From positions 47,794,429 to 47,858,428 of the forward strand of contig OZ038393.1 of the NCBI GenBank assembly GCA_964036045.1: 64,000 bases of DNA, written 5' to 3'. A model generated the notes under the pieces. The model worked only from the letters and a program-made list of their open reading frames with translations. It searched no databases and had not been told where the DNA came from. Of this stretch, positions 27,787-38,756 are shown in pieces. The DNA is from Eutreptiella sp. 'Long Island Sound 2002'. Lineage: Eukaryota > Euglenozoa > Euglenophyceae > Eutreptiales > Eutreptiaceae. Every line of letters begins with the position of its first letter. Position 1 is the stretch's first letter. A program made the translations under genes and the position numbers.

Positions 27787-30101
27787 TCACAAGAGCTCAA
27801 AACGCATCAGGGGAGAGCTGGGGGCGCTGATCAGGCACCCCTGGCTGCAATCGCCCGGGTGAGTGCTGCCAAGTCCGAAACGTGGATCTTGGTCTTGTGC
27901 TTGCGGATGTACTCCATGAAGGGAGTATTGACCCGCGGCACGAACGAGGAGACCCTTGAACTCCAGACCTCCGGGTGCCGAGGCTTTCGGACGCTGAGCC
28001 AGGACCTTCTCGACGATGTAGTCGTCCTGTTCAGCATAATCGTCGTCCGAATCAGCCTCATGTGCGGCATAGTTCAGGGACACATGTTGGCCACGGAGGT
28101 CGGGTTCCCGCACACGGATTCGACTCTCGTGGCGTTCCCGGAACTGTCCGTGACCCACCTTGATGCGGTAGGTGTCCTCACCAATCCTGCGGACCACCTC
28201 GCCGGGTGTGAACCAGGTCTTGGTGCAGTGGGTGCCCATAGGGCGGGGTCTGATCACCCACACCGGGTCTCCCACCCTGAACTTCTGCGCTGTCGAGCTT
28301 GGGGCGGACTTCTGAAGCTCAGCATGCTCCTTCTCAAGCTGCTGGCGGATGTCCCGCGCCGTTTGCTCTTGCCGCGTGAAGAATTCCTTGGCATCCATAG
28401 CCATGCCATCACCAGACACGGGAACTCCCCTACCCAGGGGGTCCCTGCCGAACAGAATCTGGTGAGGGGACAAACCACCCAGAGTGGGGGTGTCATGATG
28501 GGCCTTCAGAGCAGGCCACATCTCCTCAAACCAGTTCCGACGTGGATTGGTGATGTGGATCTTGCGCAGCTTCTCGAACAGCTGCCGTCCAGCCACTTCA
28601 GCACGGCCGTTAGAGCGGCTGAGATAGGCGACGCTCTTGGCATGACGTATCCCCATGAGGGAACACATAGCCTTGAACCAGCCACCAGTAAACTGGGGCC
28701 CTCGGTCACTGCAAATGGTGCGGGGGATGTCAAAGACGGTAAGCCAATGACGAATCATCATGACTGCCACTTCCTTGGCAAGCAACCCCTTTTTGCGTGC
28801 CGGAACAGCTACAACGTAGCCGCTGTGGCGGTCCACACAGAGAACCACACAGTCAAAGGTCTCCTTGCCAATGTGCACTTCGGGCATGGAGAAGACGTCC
28901 ATGGCCACGCTCTCCATGGGCTGGTCAGGAACCGTGGTCCATTGGGCTTCCCCCTTGACGTTCCGGTTATCGGGATTGCAGGCCTGACAGACCGAGCAAC
29001 CCTTCCTGACCTTCTTGATGGCGGTGTAGAGAACGATATGGTCGATCTCGAACCGACACTGCATGTCAAGAGCTTGCTTCTTGACCCCTGGGTGCAGCAT
29101 GTGGTGGTGCCAAGCTTCACAAAGCTCGAGCACCCGGGACTCCGGGACTAGCAGCTTACCATTCCGGTAGAGCTTGCCATTCTCCTCGGTCAGCCTCTTT
29201 GGCCACTTCTGCCCGTCATCAGGGTCGGTCACAGCCCTATACTCGGCCGCAAAGGCCTCAGACTTGCCGTAGTCGTCGGTCCAGTCGTCCTGGAGGCAAG
29301 ACTCCGGGAAGAGGTGCTTGTCGGACTCAGCTCCCTCAGGGGCGAGTACTCTGACCGCTCTGCTCACCCTCTTTCCGAGGGGGGCATCCGCAGCCATGAC
29401 GACGAAGCATTTAACACCCTCCTCCTCCATCAGGCGCTCCATCTCAATGATCCTCTTGGCTTCAGCGGTCTCAGCCTCATCGCCATGGGCAGACACGTCT
29501 GTCATGCCCTTGCTGGCGGGATAGGCCCACCTACTGAGACAGTCCGCCACGGTGTTATCCTTTCCAGGAATATACACAACCGTGACATCGAACTTGGCCA
29601 AGGTCTCATGCCATCTTGCCCGTCGGGAGGCGGGACCAGAGGGGGTGTCCACGTGCTCCTTGTGCCACGACTGCAGACTCTGATGGTCGGTGCAGACGGT
29701 GACGGGATGGAGGGCTATGTACCCAGCCCATTTCCTGAGAGCCATGACGATGGCATACGCCTCCTTTTCACGGGGCGTCCACGTCCGTCTCTGGCCTTCC
29801 GCCAGGACTCGGCTCCGGAAGGCCACGGGCACGTGCCTCCCATCGTCAAGCACTTGCTCCAAGACAGCGCCAACGGCGTAGTCGGAAGCGTCGGTGCGCA
29901 GGACGAACCCTCGGTCGGGATCCACGAGGTGCAGACCCACTGCGGATAGCAGCGCCTGCTTCATCCCCTCAAAGGCACGGTCGGACTCAGCTGTCCAGAC
30001 CAGAGCCTTCTTGGACCCCTTTTTGGTCTCCTCTCGGTTGCCCTTGAGCATGGTCGTCATGGGGGCTGCATACTCGGCATACATCTTGATATACCCCGAG
30101 T
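27787..30101 (-). pseudogene. pol: Y pol: RNase H, integrase and damaged chromodomain
   Basis: Coding sense starts after an in-frame TAG at about 30103 (FCN-stop-YSGYIKMY; X and Z read Y or H there). RNase H: VLRTDASDYAVGAVLEQ, REKEAYAIVMAL, VTVCTDHQSLQSW. Integrase zinc finger: HHHMLHPGV and CSVCQAC. Core: SVAMDVFSMPEV, TICSDRGPQFTGG, SNGRAEVAGRQL (DDE complete). The C-terminal region GDPVWVIRPR and FTPGEVVRRIGEDTYRIKVG precedes the chromodomain start DDYIVEKVLAQRP. The chromodomain then jumps from APGG to VSSFVPRVNTPFMEYIRKHK in another frame: the KVRWKGF-xx-WEP core is deleted. The long C-terminal tail of this ORF is therefore out-of-frame sequence. Confidence 0.9.
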
Positions 30102-30133
30102 ACTAGTTGCAGAACCCCAAGTACGCCCGTAGC

Positions 30134-30448
30134 TCAGAGACCGTTTTGGGCTTTTCCCAGTGCTCGATCGCAGCCACCAGGCATGGGCTTTCGCTGCCCC
30201 TTCCCGACTACGTGGCCAGCGAAGACCACCTCGCTTACCGCAATGGTTGCCTTGTCACTGCTGCCCGTGAGTTTGTGCCGAACAAGAAGGTCCAGCACTC
30301 GAGTGACGTCCCTTTCATGTGCCTCCAGGAGTTCCTGGTAGCTCATACTGGGGTCCCCGGACGCGATGATCACGTCGTCCACGAAGGGGTCCGCACAGTC
30401 ACGCACCGGCTCAAGCAGGTTTTTCCAGCATCCGCTGAAAAGCTGCAT
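30134..30448 (-). pseudogene. pol: Y pol: RT palm with catalytic FVDD box
   Basis: Contains DCADPFVDDVIIASGDPS, the RT catalytic box, then AHERDVTRVLDLLVRHKL and VVFAGHVVGKGQRKPMPG. It is out of frame with the N-terminal half because of an extra T near 30422 (Z lacks it), and loses frame again near 30175 where five bases present in Z are missing. Confidence 0.87.
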
Positions 30449-31232
30449 TGCCGTTGGTAACGCCCATGGGCATCACCTTCCACTGGAGAGGTCCAAGTGG
30501 GGTGCTCATGGCTGTGCAGGCACGGGACTCCTCGGCGAGAGGCATCTGATGATAACCATGTTTCAGGTCAATCACCGTGAAGATCCTCCGCCGGTGTTGT
30601 TTTTGCAGCATGTCGTCAATGAGGGGCAGCGTATAGCTGTCATGCTGCCTTTGGGCGTTTAGGCCGCGGTAGTCGACCACGAGCCGCCACTCACCGGCCA
30701 CCTTCTTGGGGAAGACGAAGCACGGAGAGGCCCACTCGGAGTGGCATGGCTCAAGCCAGCCTCTCTGGATGAAGTCACGGAGGATCTTCTCCATGGCATC
30801 CTTCCTCTCGCCCCTCAGGGCAAACTCCCGGTGACGATACACACGGGGGTCCTGCTTCAGTCGTATCTTGGCCTCGCCATACGGTCCACGCACCGGTGGG
30901 GGAAACACAGGCTTACCGCTGAAGAAGGTATCACCATACTTCTGCTTCAGCCTGGCCCTCAATGCCTGGATCTTGGGGCAGTCATCGGACTCCGCCTTGG
31001 CTTTTCCGGGCACTTGAACCACGGAGCTTACTTGAGGGGTAATGACCCCGCTCGGCTTCGGCTCAGGTGGTCTTCCCAGGTGGCCCAAAGGGCCATCTCT
31101 GGTCTTGCCTCGGAATAGATCGCCGTAGGTGGGTGGGTTACCGCCGGGCGGCTCGTCCTGGCTGGACATATGATCCAGCACCCTCTGAACGAAGGTGTTC
31201 CCATGATAGGAACCGGAGACGATGGAGTCCAC
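30411..31232 (-). pseudogene. pol: Y pol: linker and N-terminal half of RT
   Basis: Contains the RT fingers and palm: FIQRGWLEPCHSEWASP, WRLVVDYRGLNAQ, RIFTVIDLKHGYHQMPL and LQWKVMPMGVTNGNAAFQ. Upstream is a linker conserved in Z (VDSIVSGSY ... NPPTYGDLFRGKTRDGPLGH) with no known domain. It ends out of frame at EKPA. The 5' side joins the protease/methylase-like ORF through a short stretch around 31250-31290. Confidence 0.9.
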
Positions 31233-31281
31233 TTCCCACCAGGCTTTGTCCTGGCCCTTGCCCGCACGCTGGTTTCCCCAG

Positions 31282-32760
31282 TCATGAAAGAGGCTGATCT
31301 ATATACCCCTGAACCAGATCCAACTCCTCTTCAGTGAGGGGGTCTTCCGATTCTCCGATGTCAACAGGGGGAACGGCAAAGCATTGCCGCCAGGGCTCTG
31401 CTATGATACGGTTGACACACACGAAGTCCGTGGCGTCGGCCTGATGAAGGCCCCGATCCACATAGTGGAATTCCGTTGGCCATCTCTGGTGTGGCATGGG
31501 CTGTCCCTTAGCGTCCTGATAGACACTCTCTCCAGCCGGTAGGACGACCTTGTTTAAGGTCATGTTGGTCAATGAGGCTACCCAATGTCGGGTACTTTCC
31601 TCCTCGGTGCATCCCACAGGAACAACCAGCACTGCCCTGGAGCGGTCCTTGCGAATTTTCGCTATCGCTCTTGGAATGTCCCATCGAGGGCAATGGATCC
31701 ACATCAAGCCCTGATGCGGACCCCAGTGCTTCTTCCACGCGGAGTCCTGTGCGCTCCAGTACTTCTCATACACCCGAAGATGGGCGGAGGTTCCTGATGA
31801 GAACGCATCCAGGGCCGGATCCGAAGCTCCCAAGTCCGCGACAACTCGGCCCGCCACTTCCGGCATTACGCCGTACTCCTGGTTTGCAGGACCAGTTGGC
31901 TCAGTGTCCAGTGCGGCCACTTCGAGCTGATTGCGTTCCGGGTGGATCCATTGGCATTCCACATGGTGCTCAGGTGACGAAAGCCACGAGAGTTGGTCGT
32001 CCTGGTACAGGGTCATGGAGGCCTGGGCTGGTAGAACGCGGGAGTCCGTCTCCATCATGAAGTCGTACCCAACGATCATGTCCCAGTCCATCTCGGCCTC
32101 GTAGAAGCGACCGTGCAGGAGGATTTCCTTGCCGAGGTCTGGGCGGCTCAGCTCACCGTGGTTCACGAACTGCAGGCCAATGGCCGCTTCCTTCGTGCCT
32201 CCCACCATGTACTGGCTGTTCGCCACCTTCAGCCTGACAGGTTTCCGACTGTCGGTCAGACACTCTGGTGGAAGTAGGCCAGCCTTGACCAAGCTGACTT
32301 GAGCTCCCGTGTCGACCAACACGTCGAAAACCTTTTCCACTTCCCCGCATAAGGCACGGACCTTAAGATGCAACTGCCGCTCGCGACCGACACGGCGCAC
32401 GGCGTGCAAACTCAGGATCTCCGGCCGTTCCAGAAGCTCAACAATCAACTGGTGCAGGTCGTGGACAATGGGCTCAGGCTGCCCATCTGCAGCATCCAGC
32501 TGCGGTCCGGGTGATCCTCCGATACTCTCGGATAGATCCTGAAGTACATCAAACACATTCTTGGTCGCGAAGGACGGACGGGTGCAAGGGTTCGTGCCTT
32601 CACTTGCCCTCACCCCGCCTCCGCGACTGGGTGCCGGACCGGGCCTTCCGCCCGCGGCAGTCCCTTTGTGCTTATCGACTCCCGACTGGGATTGTTCGGC
32701 GCTTCCCACGTCACCATCCTGCGACGGCCCTAGCTGGGGCCCTTGGCTGCAGGGGCTCCG
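31282..32760 (-). CDS. pol: Y pol: protease and DIRS-type methylase-like module
   Basis: Open in the same frame as gag from the UAG at 32763. Protease: LHLKVRALCGEVEKVFDVLV-DTG-AQVSLV near 32310, and a conserved WDMIVGYDFMMETD near 32070 that matches X. The methylase-like module (about 31870-31480) reads EYGVMPEVAGRVVADLG, DPALDAFSSGTSAHLR, YWSAQDSAWKKHWG, LMWIHCPRWDIPRAIAKI and AVLVVPVGCT. The PP of the CPPY motif in E1 has become PR here, so catalysis is unlikely. A conserved tail (LNKVVLPAGESVYQDAKG) leads to the RT linker. No break is seen within this ORF. Confidence 0.85.
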   Translation of the reverse strand, partial: RSPCSQGPQLGPSQDGDVGSAEQSQSGVDKHKGTAAGGRPGPAPSRGGGVRASEGTNPCTRPSFATKNVFDVLQDLSESIGGSPGPQLDAADGQPEPIVHDLHQLIVELLERPEILSLHAVRRVGRERQLHLKVRALCGEVEKVFDVLVDTGAQVSLVKAGLLPPECLTDSRKPVRLKVANSQYMVGGTKEAAIGLQFVNHGELSRPDLGKEILLHGRFYEAEMDWDMIVGYDFMMETDSRVLPAQASMTLYQDDQLSWLSSPEHHVECQWIHPERNQLEVAALDTEPTGPANQEYGVMPEVAGRVVADLGASDPALDAFSSGTSAHLRVYEKYWSAQDSAWKKHWGPHQGLMWIHCPRWDIPRAIAKIRKDRSRAVLVVPVGCTEEESTRHWVASLTNMTLNKVVLPAGESVYQDAKGQPMPHQRWPTEFHYVDRGLHQADATDFVCVNRIIAEPWRQCFAVPPVDIGESEDPLTEEELDLVQGYIDQPLS

Positions 32761-32763
32761 CTA
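32761..32763 (-). other. In-frame UAG between gag and pol of Y
   Basis: Minus strand codons: GCC CCC TAG CGG AGC CCC TGC. The frame stays open on both sides. The downstream CGG AGC CCC matches AGG AGC CCC after the UAG of X. Confidence 0.65.
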
Positions 32764-33695
32764 GGGGGCGTCGGTTGTGGAAGAGGGGGTGTTCTCCTCC
32801 GCATCAAACTCGTTGACGCCCTTCTTCCTTCCCCCTTTCTTACCCTTCTTGTCCTTGTCTTTGTTCTGGTCATTCTGGTTGTTCTCCTTGTTCTTGTTGT
32901 CCGACCTGGGGACCCAGTTCCGCTTGATCTCCTGGATCACCTTGGCCAACTCGGTCCCCACCGACGACATCAGTTTGACCAGCTCGTCCTTGTCGACCTC
33001 CACTTTGGCTTCCCGGATACCCGCGGGCGCACGCTTCTTCGACCCGTGCGCCTTCTTGTAAGCCTCCGTGTCGGCCTTGTGGGTGGGGCATGTTCGGTGG
33101 TCATGGTTGAAGCCTTTCTTCCTCCCATAACACACAAAACAGCCCTGCGGGTGAGCTCGTATGAACTCCCCAAAGGACAGCGGAGGGTCGTCAACGCGGC
33201 GAGGGTCCCTCTTCTCCTTCTTCTTCCAACCCTGCTGCAAGGGCTTCCAGTTTCCCCGGTTGTTCCCCACGCTCAGGTTGTTGGCCACGAAGGCGCAAAC
33301 GGCCACCTCGGCGGGCTCATCGTCGTCGTCATTGTCGACGAGAGTCTCATCGCTGTCGGCTCCCGCTGGGTCCATGGCAGCTTCCCCGCCAGGTCCCTCG
33401 CCAACGTAGTTGACGTCGCGGTCGCCGGGCCTCAACCCGCGGGTGTGGTGGAGGTTCCGGTACTCCTTGAGCACCTCCTCTCCAACCCACTCCAGGATCT
33501 CGTCGCAGCTCATCCGCGCCGGGATGGCCTGCAGACGGATGGTCTTGCCGCTCAACTCACACTCGTCAAGGCGCCACATCGCGGTCTTCTCGCGATCGCC
33601 CGAGACGGTGATGACGAGAGCGTTCCGCAGGGAGTGCCGTTTGACATCCCCGGCCACGTTCCTCCTCGTCCAAGCCACCACGTTCGTATGATAGT
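32764..33695 (-). pseudogene. gag: Y gag, 5'-truncated, with expanded zinc knuckle
   Basis: The real gag begins at the deletion junction (YHTNVVAWTRRNVAGD); the ORF's earlier residues are antisense reading of the LTR. A capsid C-terminal-like part (LRNALVITVSGDREKT, VLKEYRNLHHTRGLRPG) is followed by an acidic stretch and the nucleocapsid: PPLSFGEFIRAHPQGCFVCY ... HDHRTC, a knuckle of form C-x2-C-x8-H-x4-C, longer than the usual C-x2-C-x4-H-x4-C. A Lys/Asn/Asp-rich tail ends at TTDAP before the UAG. X has the same knuckle and the same flanking PPLSFREY motif. The N-terminal gag was lost with the PBS. Confidence 0.85.
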
Positions 33696-36205
33696 CTGTT
33701 TCAGCCCAAACTGAAATTAACTCAAAAATCCCCAAAATTGACCCCTTGTCTGGACCCGTCAGAGGTAGGGACGAGGCAACTGACCCTATGCCCTTCGAGT
33801 ATGAACTCGCCGGAACCCTCACCCAACCTGGTTCCCTCTGAGGTCCCGGCATCAGAGCACCACGGGTTCGTCAAGTGGGGTCATGATGCAAAAATCACCA
33901 CAATTGGCGTTATTCCCACGCGTGGCTCGCCCGGCCAGGGCAAGGCCAATGGCCCACAGGATAGGAGACAGGACCTAGGACTCATATCTCAGTGTACAAC
34001 CTGGAATGGGGTCCGGGCTCCCTGTGGGCATAGAGGAATGGGGCCGCCAATTGACCACATGGAGGGGTGAAATTGGGGTCCCAAAAGGGGGTCATTTTGG
34101 CTGCTCGAAATGAGCCAAAATTCGGGGTGCCCCCAATAGTATATCTCCACGCTGGCTTGGAGATCGGATCTGTCATTCCATACGCGATCCACTGGGAGTC
34201 CAACAGAGACTCCCATGCCCTTGGCTCTCAAAGATCTTCATGCCACTGGGCGTGGTGACAATCCCAATTGGGTCCACAAATGCCAAAAATGGCAAAATTG
34301 CCCACACTCACTTTGGGCTAGCGCCTTAACGAAGGTTGCTCCCCTTCGCCCACGTGGTGTGTGAACCATGGGGACCAATATGCATAACACCCATGTCATA
34401 TATGGTCCATTGGTCCATGCGTCCGGCGTGCACGGGTGGGCTGAACATAGTGCACGGCGGGCAGCAAAAGTGGAAAATTGCTCAAAACGGCCAAAAATGC
34501 GCACACTCATGGTTAGGGCAAATGAGGCACATGCCCGACTTGGACCGGAGTGTGCCATAGGATTGGTATCAAGTCATATGTGTCCAACATATCTTTTGGG
34601 CGTCGCCCAACTCATCCATTTTTGGGAATGGCAGGGTCGCCAAGTGAGCCCATGATTTGGGATAGTCCCAAATCGCCAACATGGCGGCCACGGTATGCCA
34701 AGCCCAAGAAGAGTTATTCGCCGGGTCCATGATATGTTGGGCACCGAAGTATGTACCCTCAAAACATAACTGGGTCATGATGTCAATTGAGCGCAACCCT
34801 GAGATACACGGTCGCCACTTGACATCATGACGGGCCAAAAACGGCAAAATTGGCACAAAGATACACAAAAGTGCATTGAAAGCCGCACAATTATATTATA
34901 ATATCTTCGGCTTGGATCGTGCAATCAACTAATCCTTCTAAACATAATGACTTGACACCATTGACCTTGGATTCCATATATGTGCTCCACTTGGGGCGCT
35001 TTGAAAGGTCACGACCGCTACTTCCCAAGTGGGCACATGAAATTATGGAAAATTGCAAAACACACACCTTGCTCCCAAAGCATCGCTTCGGGATCGCCAC
35101 ACAAGCTTCCCTTCACGAAGGTTAGGCTTGCAATTGATCGTAGGGAGTATGGAGAAGGGGCTTGCACAATATGTGGTCCATTGGCGGGTTTGGCTTGGAG
35201 CCATGGACCCGCCAAATGGGCACGCAACACAACACAAGGCACATACTCCATACTGCCCAAAAAGGTAGCTCCCCCCACGATATGTCATGCCCCTCCAAGG
35301 GCATAACTTTGTGTCAATCGCTCATAGGAACTCAATGAGAGTTCCTCTGCAACAACAACACTCGCGCGCTACACTCGATAGTTATCTTAACGCACGCAAT
35401 GTCATGGCCAAAGAGTTACAACGCAAACTGTACCCTCTTGACCATGATCCATTACGCTAGCGCGCACGTGTGGAGACGCAAGGCATATAATGCTTCCTAA
35501 ATTACGTCGGGAGTATTGTGAATACATCCCACGTTTCCTTATCGTCATTCCTCGCAAGCGGCACGAGATATGACCCTCACAAGTGGCCTCACAAATCAAC
35601 TTTGTTTTGCCCATATCTCTAAGACAAATGGAGGGCAAGATAAAAGGAAAGTTGATTCGTGCATAGGGAAGCACGTAGGTCCACTCGAAAGAGGTCAAAT
35701 CAAGTGCGGGGATGTCGAAGCTGAAAATCCGATTTCGACATCCTGAAAAATTTGGATTAAGGTTGCGAGTGTAAAATGTGAAAATTGCGGATGCATCAAT
35801 GCAATTCCTGAAGACTTTAGAGTCTTCGTCACGATTTGCGCTAGAATATCTGTATATAACAGTTAAACTGGCGGTTACGCTAAAGTCGCGAGCTAACCGC
35901 CAGCTGCCAAAACAGTGAATATCAGAACGGAAGCGTAAAAATTGACGGAAACAATATGAAAATAAAACCCTGTTGATTCCTGATGTTCTGATATGTAAAT
36001 CTCTGCTGGCGGTGCATCGGTTGCCGATGCGGGGCTTTACGGCACGGTACACGCTCCCGCCGGGCTCGCACCGGGCGTCAACGGGCGCCTTCCGTAAATG
36101 TGGTTAGTGGACCGGAGACCGGTCTTCCCTTCCGTACATGGGGTTAGTGGACCGGAGACCGGTTGTATGCCCTACCCTAGCCATGGGGTTCTGGGTACCG
36201 CTTCA
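33696..36205 (-). repeat. 5' LTR of Y, lacking its last ~500 bp
   Basis: Starts TGAAGCGGTACCC at 36205 directly against X's RT codon AAG. It aligns with 26352-23867 of the 3' LTR and stops at 33696 (CTGTTTCAG), where gag sequence begins. Differences between the two LTRs are few in most of the length. Confidence 0.92.
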
Positions 36206-37057
36206 CTTGCACACCATGTTGTGCTTGTCCAGCTCGCTGAGCACTCGGCGCAGATCCTTCTCATGCGCGTCGATGAGCTCGTCCTCAGTCATGTTCTCCG
36301 TGCCGGACCCGATGATGATGTCATCCACAAAGGGGTCGGCACAGTCCCGGACAGTACCGAGTAGGTCCTCCATCATGCGCTGGAAGACGGCGTTGCCATT
36401 CTTGGCGCCCATAGGCACCACTTTCCACTGCATGGGCCCCAGCGGCGTCGACATCGCTGTGCAGGGCCTGGAGTCCGGGTGTAGCGGCATCTGGTGATAG
36501 CCGTGTTTCAGGTCTAACACCGTGAAAATCCGCTTTTTCTGTTGTTTTTGGAGGATGGAGTCGATCAGGGCAAGCAAGTACGAGTCGTGCTCGGTCTGCT
36601 CGTTCCAACCCCTGTAATCCACCACCAACCTCCACTCGCCCTTCTCCTTCTTGGGCACGATAAAGGCTGGGCTGGCCCACTCACTGTCGGAGGGTTGGAT
36701 CCATCCCCGCTCAATGAACTCGGCCAACAGCTTCTTCATGGCCTCGGCCCGATCGCCCTGAAGTTGGTACTCCCGATGACGATAGATCTTGGCGTTTGGC
36801 TTCAGCTTGATTCTCGCTGTGCCAAACCTCCCACGATCTGGAGGGTTCTTGTTGGCGACGCCACTGAATAGCCGCGGATAGGCATTGATCAGCCTCTCCT
36901 TCAGCTCGGCGACCTTCGGGTTCTCCTGGGCCTCTTCAGCCGCTTGCTTCGGTATCGATACAACCGACCGCACTGCGGTATAGGTCTCTTCCGGGTCCGA
37001 ATCCGACTTCTGCTCGTCCGATATACCGTCTTCATCGTCGTGGGGTGAACTTCCCAC
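36206..37057 (-). pseudogene. pol: X pol: linker and RT up to the Y insertion point
   Basis: RT blocks: EFIERGWIQPSDSEWASP, WRLVVDYRGWNEQ, RIFTVLDLKHGYHQMPL, VVPMGAKNGNAVFQ and DCADPFVDDIIIGSG with the catalytic Asp pair. It ends at codon AAG (36208-36206) in KHNMVCK, where Y was inserted; the rest of RT is at 23348-22895. The N-terminal part up to about 36950 is shared with the linker of the duplicated units, since the duplication breakpoint lies at 36951. No stop is present in this half. Confidence 0.92.
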
Positions 37058-38412
37058 CGATAATCTTCGAAATTTGCGGCGTCGGGCTGGTTCTTGTCGC
37101 TATCGGCCCCCATTCTTGGAAAATCCCACATCGGCGGGTCCGACCCAACCGGACCATCATATTGGTCCGCGATGTGATCCATGACCCTCGCCACGAACTC
37201 ATCCTTCTCGTACTTGCCGGTGACCAACATCTTGTCATCCCACCAATGCGGGTATGTGAACATGGCCCGCCTCTTCTTGGCAGCCACACGGTCGTGCATC
37301 CCCATCCGCATGTAGTTGACGATGTCGTCGATCTCGGCGTGGGACAGGACGTCAATGCCATGAATAGGCTGATCCGTCCGCTCCTTGGGCTCAAACATGA
37401 CCTTCATGGGCACCGCCTCCACCCTACGGATGAATGCTTCATCACCCGTGGGCTGGGCTTGCGCCCCATCCACCAAGAAAGCCTTGGTACCCCACGCTTG
37501 ACCCTGGGAGGGCATTGATACACCCTTGGCATCGATGAACAACTCCTTCTCTGGCCCGAATGACATCTCGTTCAGGGTGATGGAGTCCAGCGTCGACTTG
37601 AGACCCTCCAGCGGACATGGGGTGGATCCTATGCCGGTTATGACCAGGATCCCCTTCGTGCTATCCGCGACGATCTTCTCCACCGTACGTCTGGTATTGT
37701 CCAGGGAGCCATGCCAATACATGGGCCCCCACTCCTTCAAACCCCAATGCCTGTGCCAGGCTGAGTCTCCTCGATGCCAATGCCTCCTACACTTCCGCAA
37801 AAGTGGGGCATCCCGGGAAGCGAAGACGTCCGTCTCGGGCGCTTCGGCTCCCAGCGTCTGGATCATCCTGTCATAGACCTGCGGCGCCATTCCATGCTCC
37901 GTGAGCTGAACTCCGCGGTCTCCCCTGGACTTGGCACCCACAGCTTGCACCGCTCGGACGATCCGATCCTCTTCCTCAGCATTCCATTGGGATGATCCGC
38001 ATGCATAATCCGTGGACAGCCATGTGAGGCATTCATCATCCTCCCAGACCAGCGTTGCGCGATGGGGAAGGGCTCCAATGGCATTTGCCACCATGAAGTC
38101 ATACCCCATGATCATATCCCAATCTGTAATGTCGGCCACATAGAAGTTCCCAGAGAGAGTGCTTCTCTTCGCCAGATCAGGGCGGTTCAAGCGCTCATGC
38201 TCCCAGAATTCCATACTGATAGTGGCCTCATGGGTACCACCACCCATGATCTCTCCATTGTCCACCTTCAGGCGCACCGGTCTACGGCTGGGCTGCAGGG
38301 ATTCCTCCTTGAACAACCCTCTCCGGACCAGGCCCACCTGGGCACCCGTATCCACCAAAACATCCACCACCAACTCCTCTTGTCCGCACCGTACACGCAC
38401 CTTCAAGTGCAA
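36901..38412 (-). pseudogene. pol: X protease and methylase-like module, unit 1
   Basis: Protease active site ELVVDVLVDTGAQVGLV near 38350, then WDMIMGYDFMVANA. The methylase-like module (about 37900-37520) has LTEHGMAPQVYDRMIQTLG, ETDVFASRDAPLLRK, HWHRGDSAWHRHWG and KGILVITGIG. DVFASR is very close to the DLFASR signature of DIRS elements. The PP-aromatic motif is replaced by YWHGSLDN, so this copy is probably inactive as an enzyme. The tail (LNEMSFGPEKELFIDAKG) corresponds to Y. The final 40 residues after 37020 run out of frame into the RT linker. A one-base deletion near 38450 separates this frame from the preceding protease start. Confidence 0.85.
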
Positions 38413-38753
38413 CTGCCGCTCGTCACCATGCGGTGTATGGACGATCTCACGGCATGCAACTCTAGCACATCCGGGTGCATCAGGACTTCGAGGGTATGGT
38501 CACGGATGGTGTAGATCTTGGGCTGGTCCTGCCCGTCCACGGGGCTCTCCGTGGTCGCTCCTTCCTTCTTGCCACGTCCCTTGCCCACATCAACTTCCCT
38601 TGGCAGGGCGCTCCAGGGGTTGGGAGTGGCGAAACTCCGTGGTTTTGGCTCTTCTGGAGCCTTCTTCGGCACCCGATGTGTCTTTGCTTTCTCTGGGATT
38701 CCACTGATTTTCGGAGGACAGACCTCCGAGGTCCCACTCCCGTGGGGGCTCCT
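38403..38753 (-). pseudogene. pol: X pol start after the UAG, unit 1
   Basis: Open in the gag frame from the UAG at 38756-38754: RSPHGSGTSEVCPPK, then PRSFATPNPWSALPREVD and LEVLMHPDVLELHAV. Y has the same order ending LHAVRRVGRERQLHLKV. One base is missing after LELHAV, so the ORF ends at 38403 and the protease continues in the frame of 36901-38412 (DERQLHLKV). Both duplicated units share this deletion, so it is older than the duplication. Confidence 0.8.
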
Positions 38754-38756
38754 CTA
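38754..38756 (-). other. In-frame UAG between gag and pol of X, unit 1
   Basis: Minus strand: GGC CAT GTC TAG AGG AGC CCC CAC. The gag frame continues open for about 115 codons. Unit 2 has the same site at 42913-42911. Confidence 0.65.

Larger units (their letters stand above)
23349..36205 (-). mobile_element. Y: youngest Ty3/gypsy element, inserted in the RT gene of X
   Basis: 5' LTR 36205-33696 (its 3' end deleted), gag remnant 33695-32764, UAG, protease and methylase-like module, RT, RNase H, integrase to 27787, PPT 26363-26353, 3' LTR 26352-23349. Total 12,857 bp. LTR ends are TGAAGCGG and AACGCGTCA. Flanks are CTTT (23345-23348) and CTTG (36206-36209), a 4-base duplication with one difference. 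One deletion removed the end of the 5' LTR, the PBS and the gag start (junction 33695/33696). Other damage: UAG in RT, two frameshifts in RT and loss of the chromodomain core. Confidence 0.93.

Noticed and set aside
27508-29151. 547-codon plus-strand ORF
   Set aside because: Antisense to the Y integrase with its DDE motifs; a shadow ORF.
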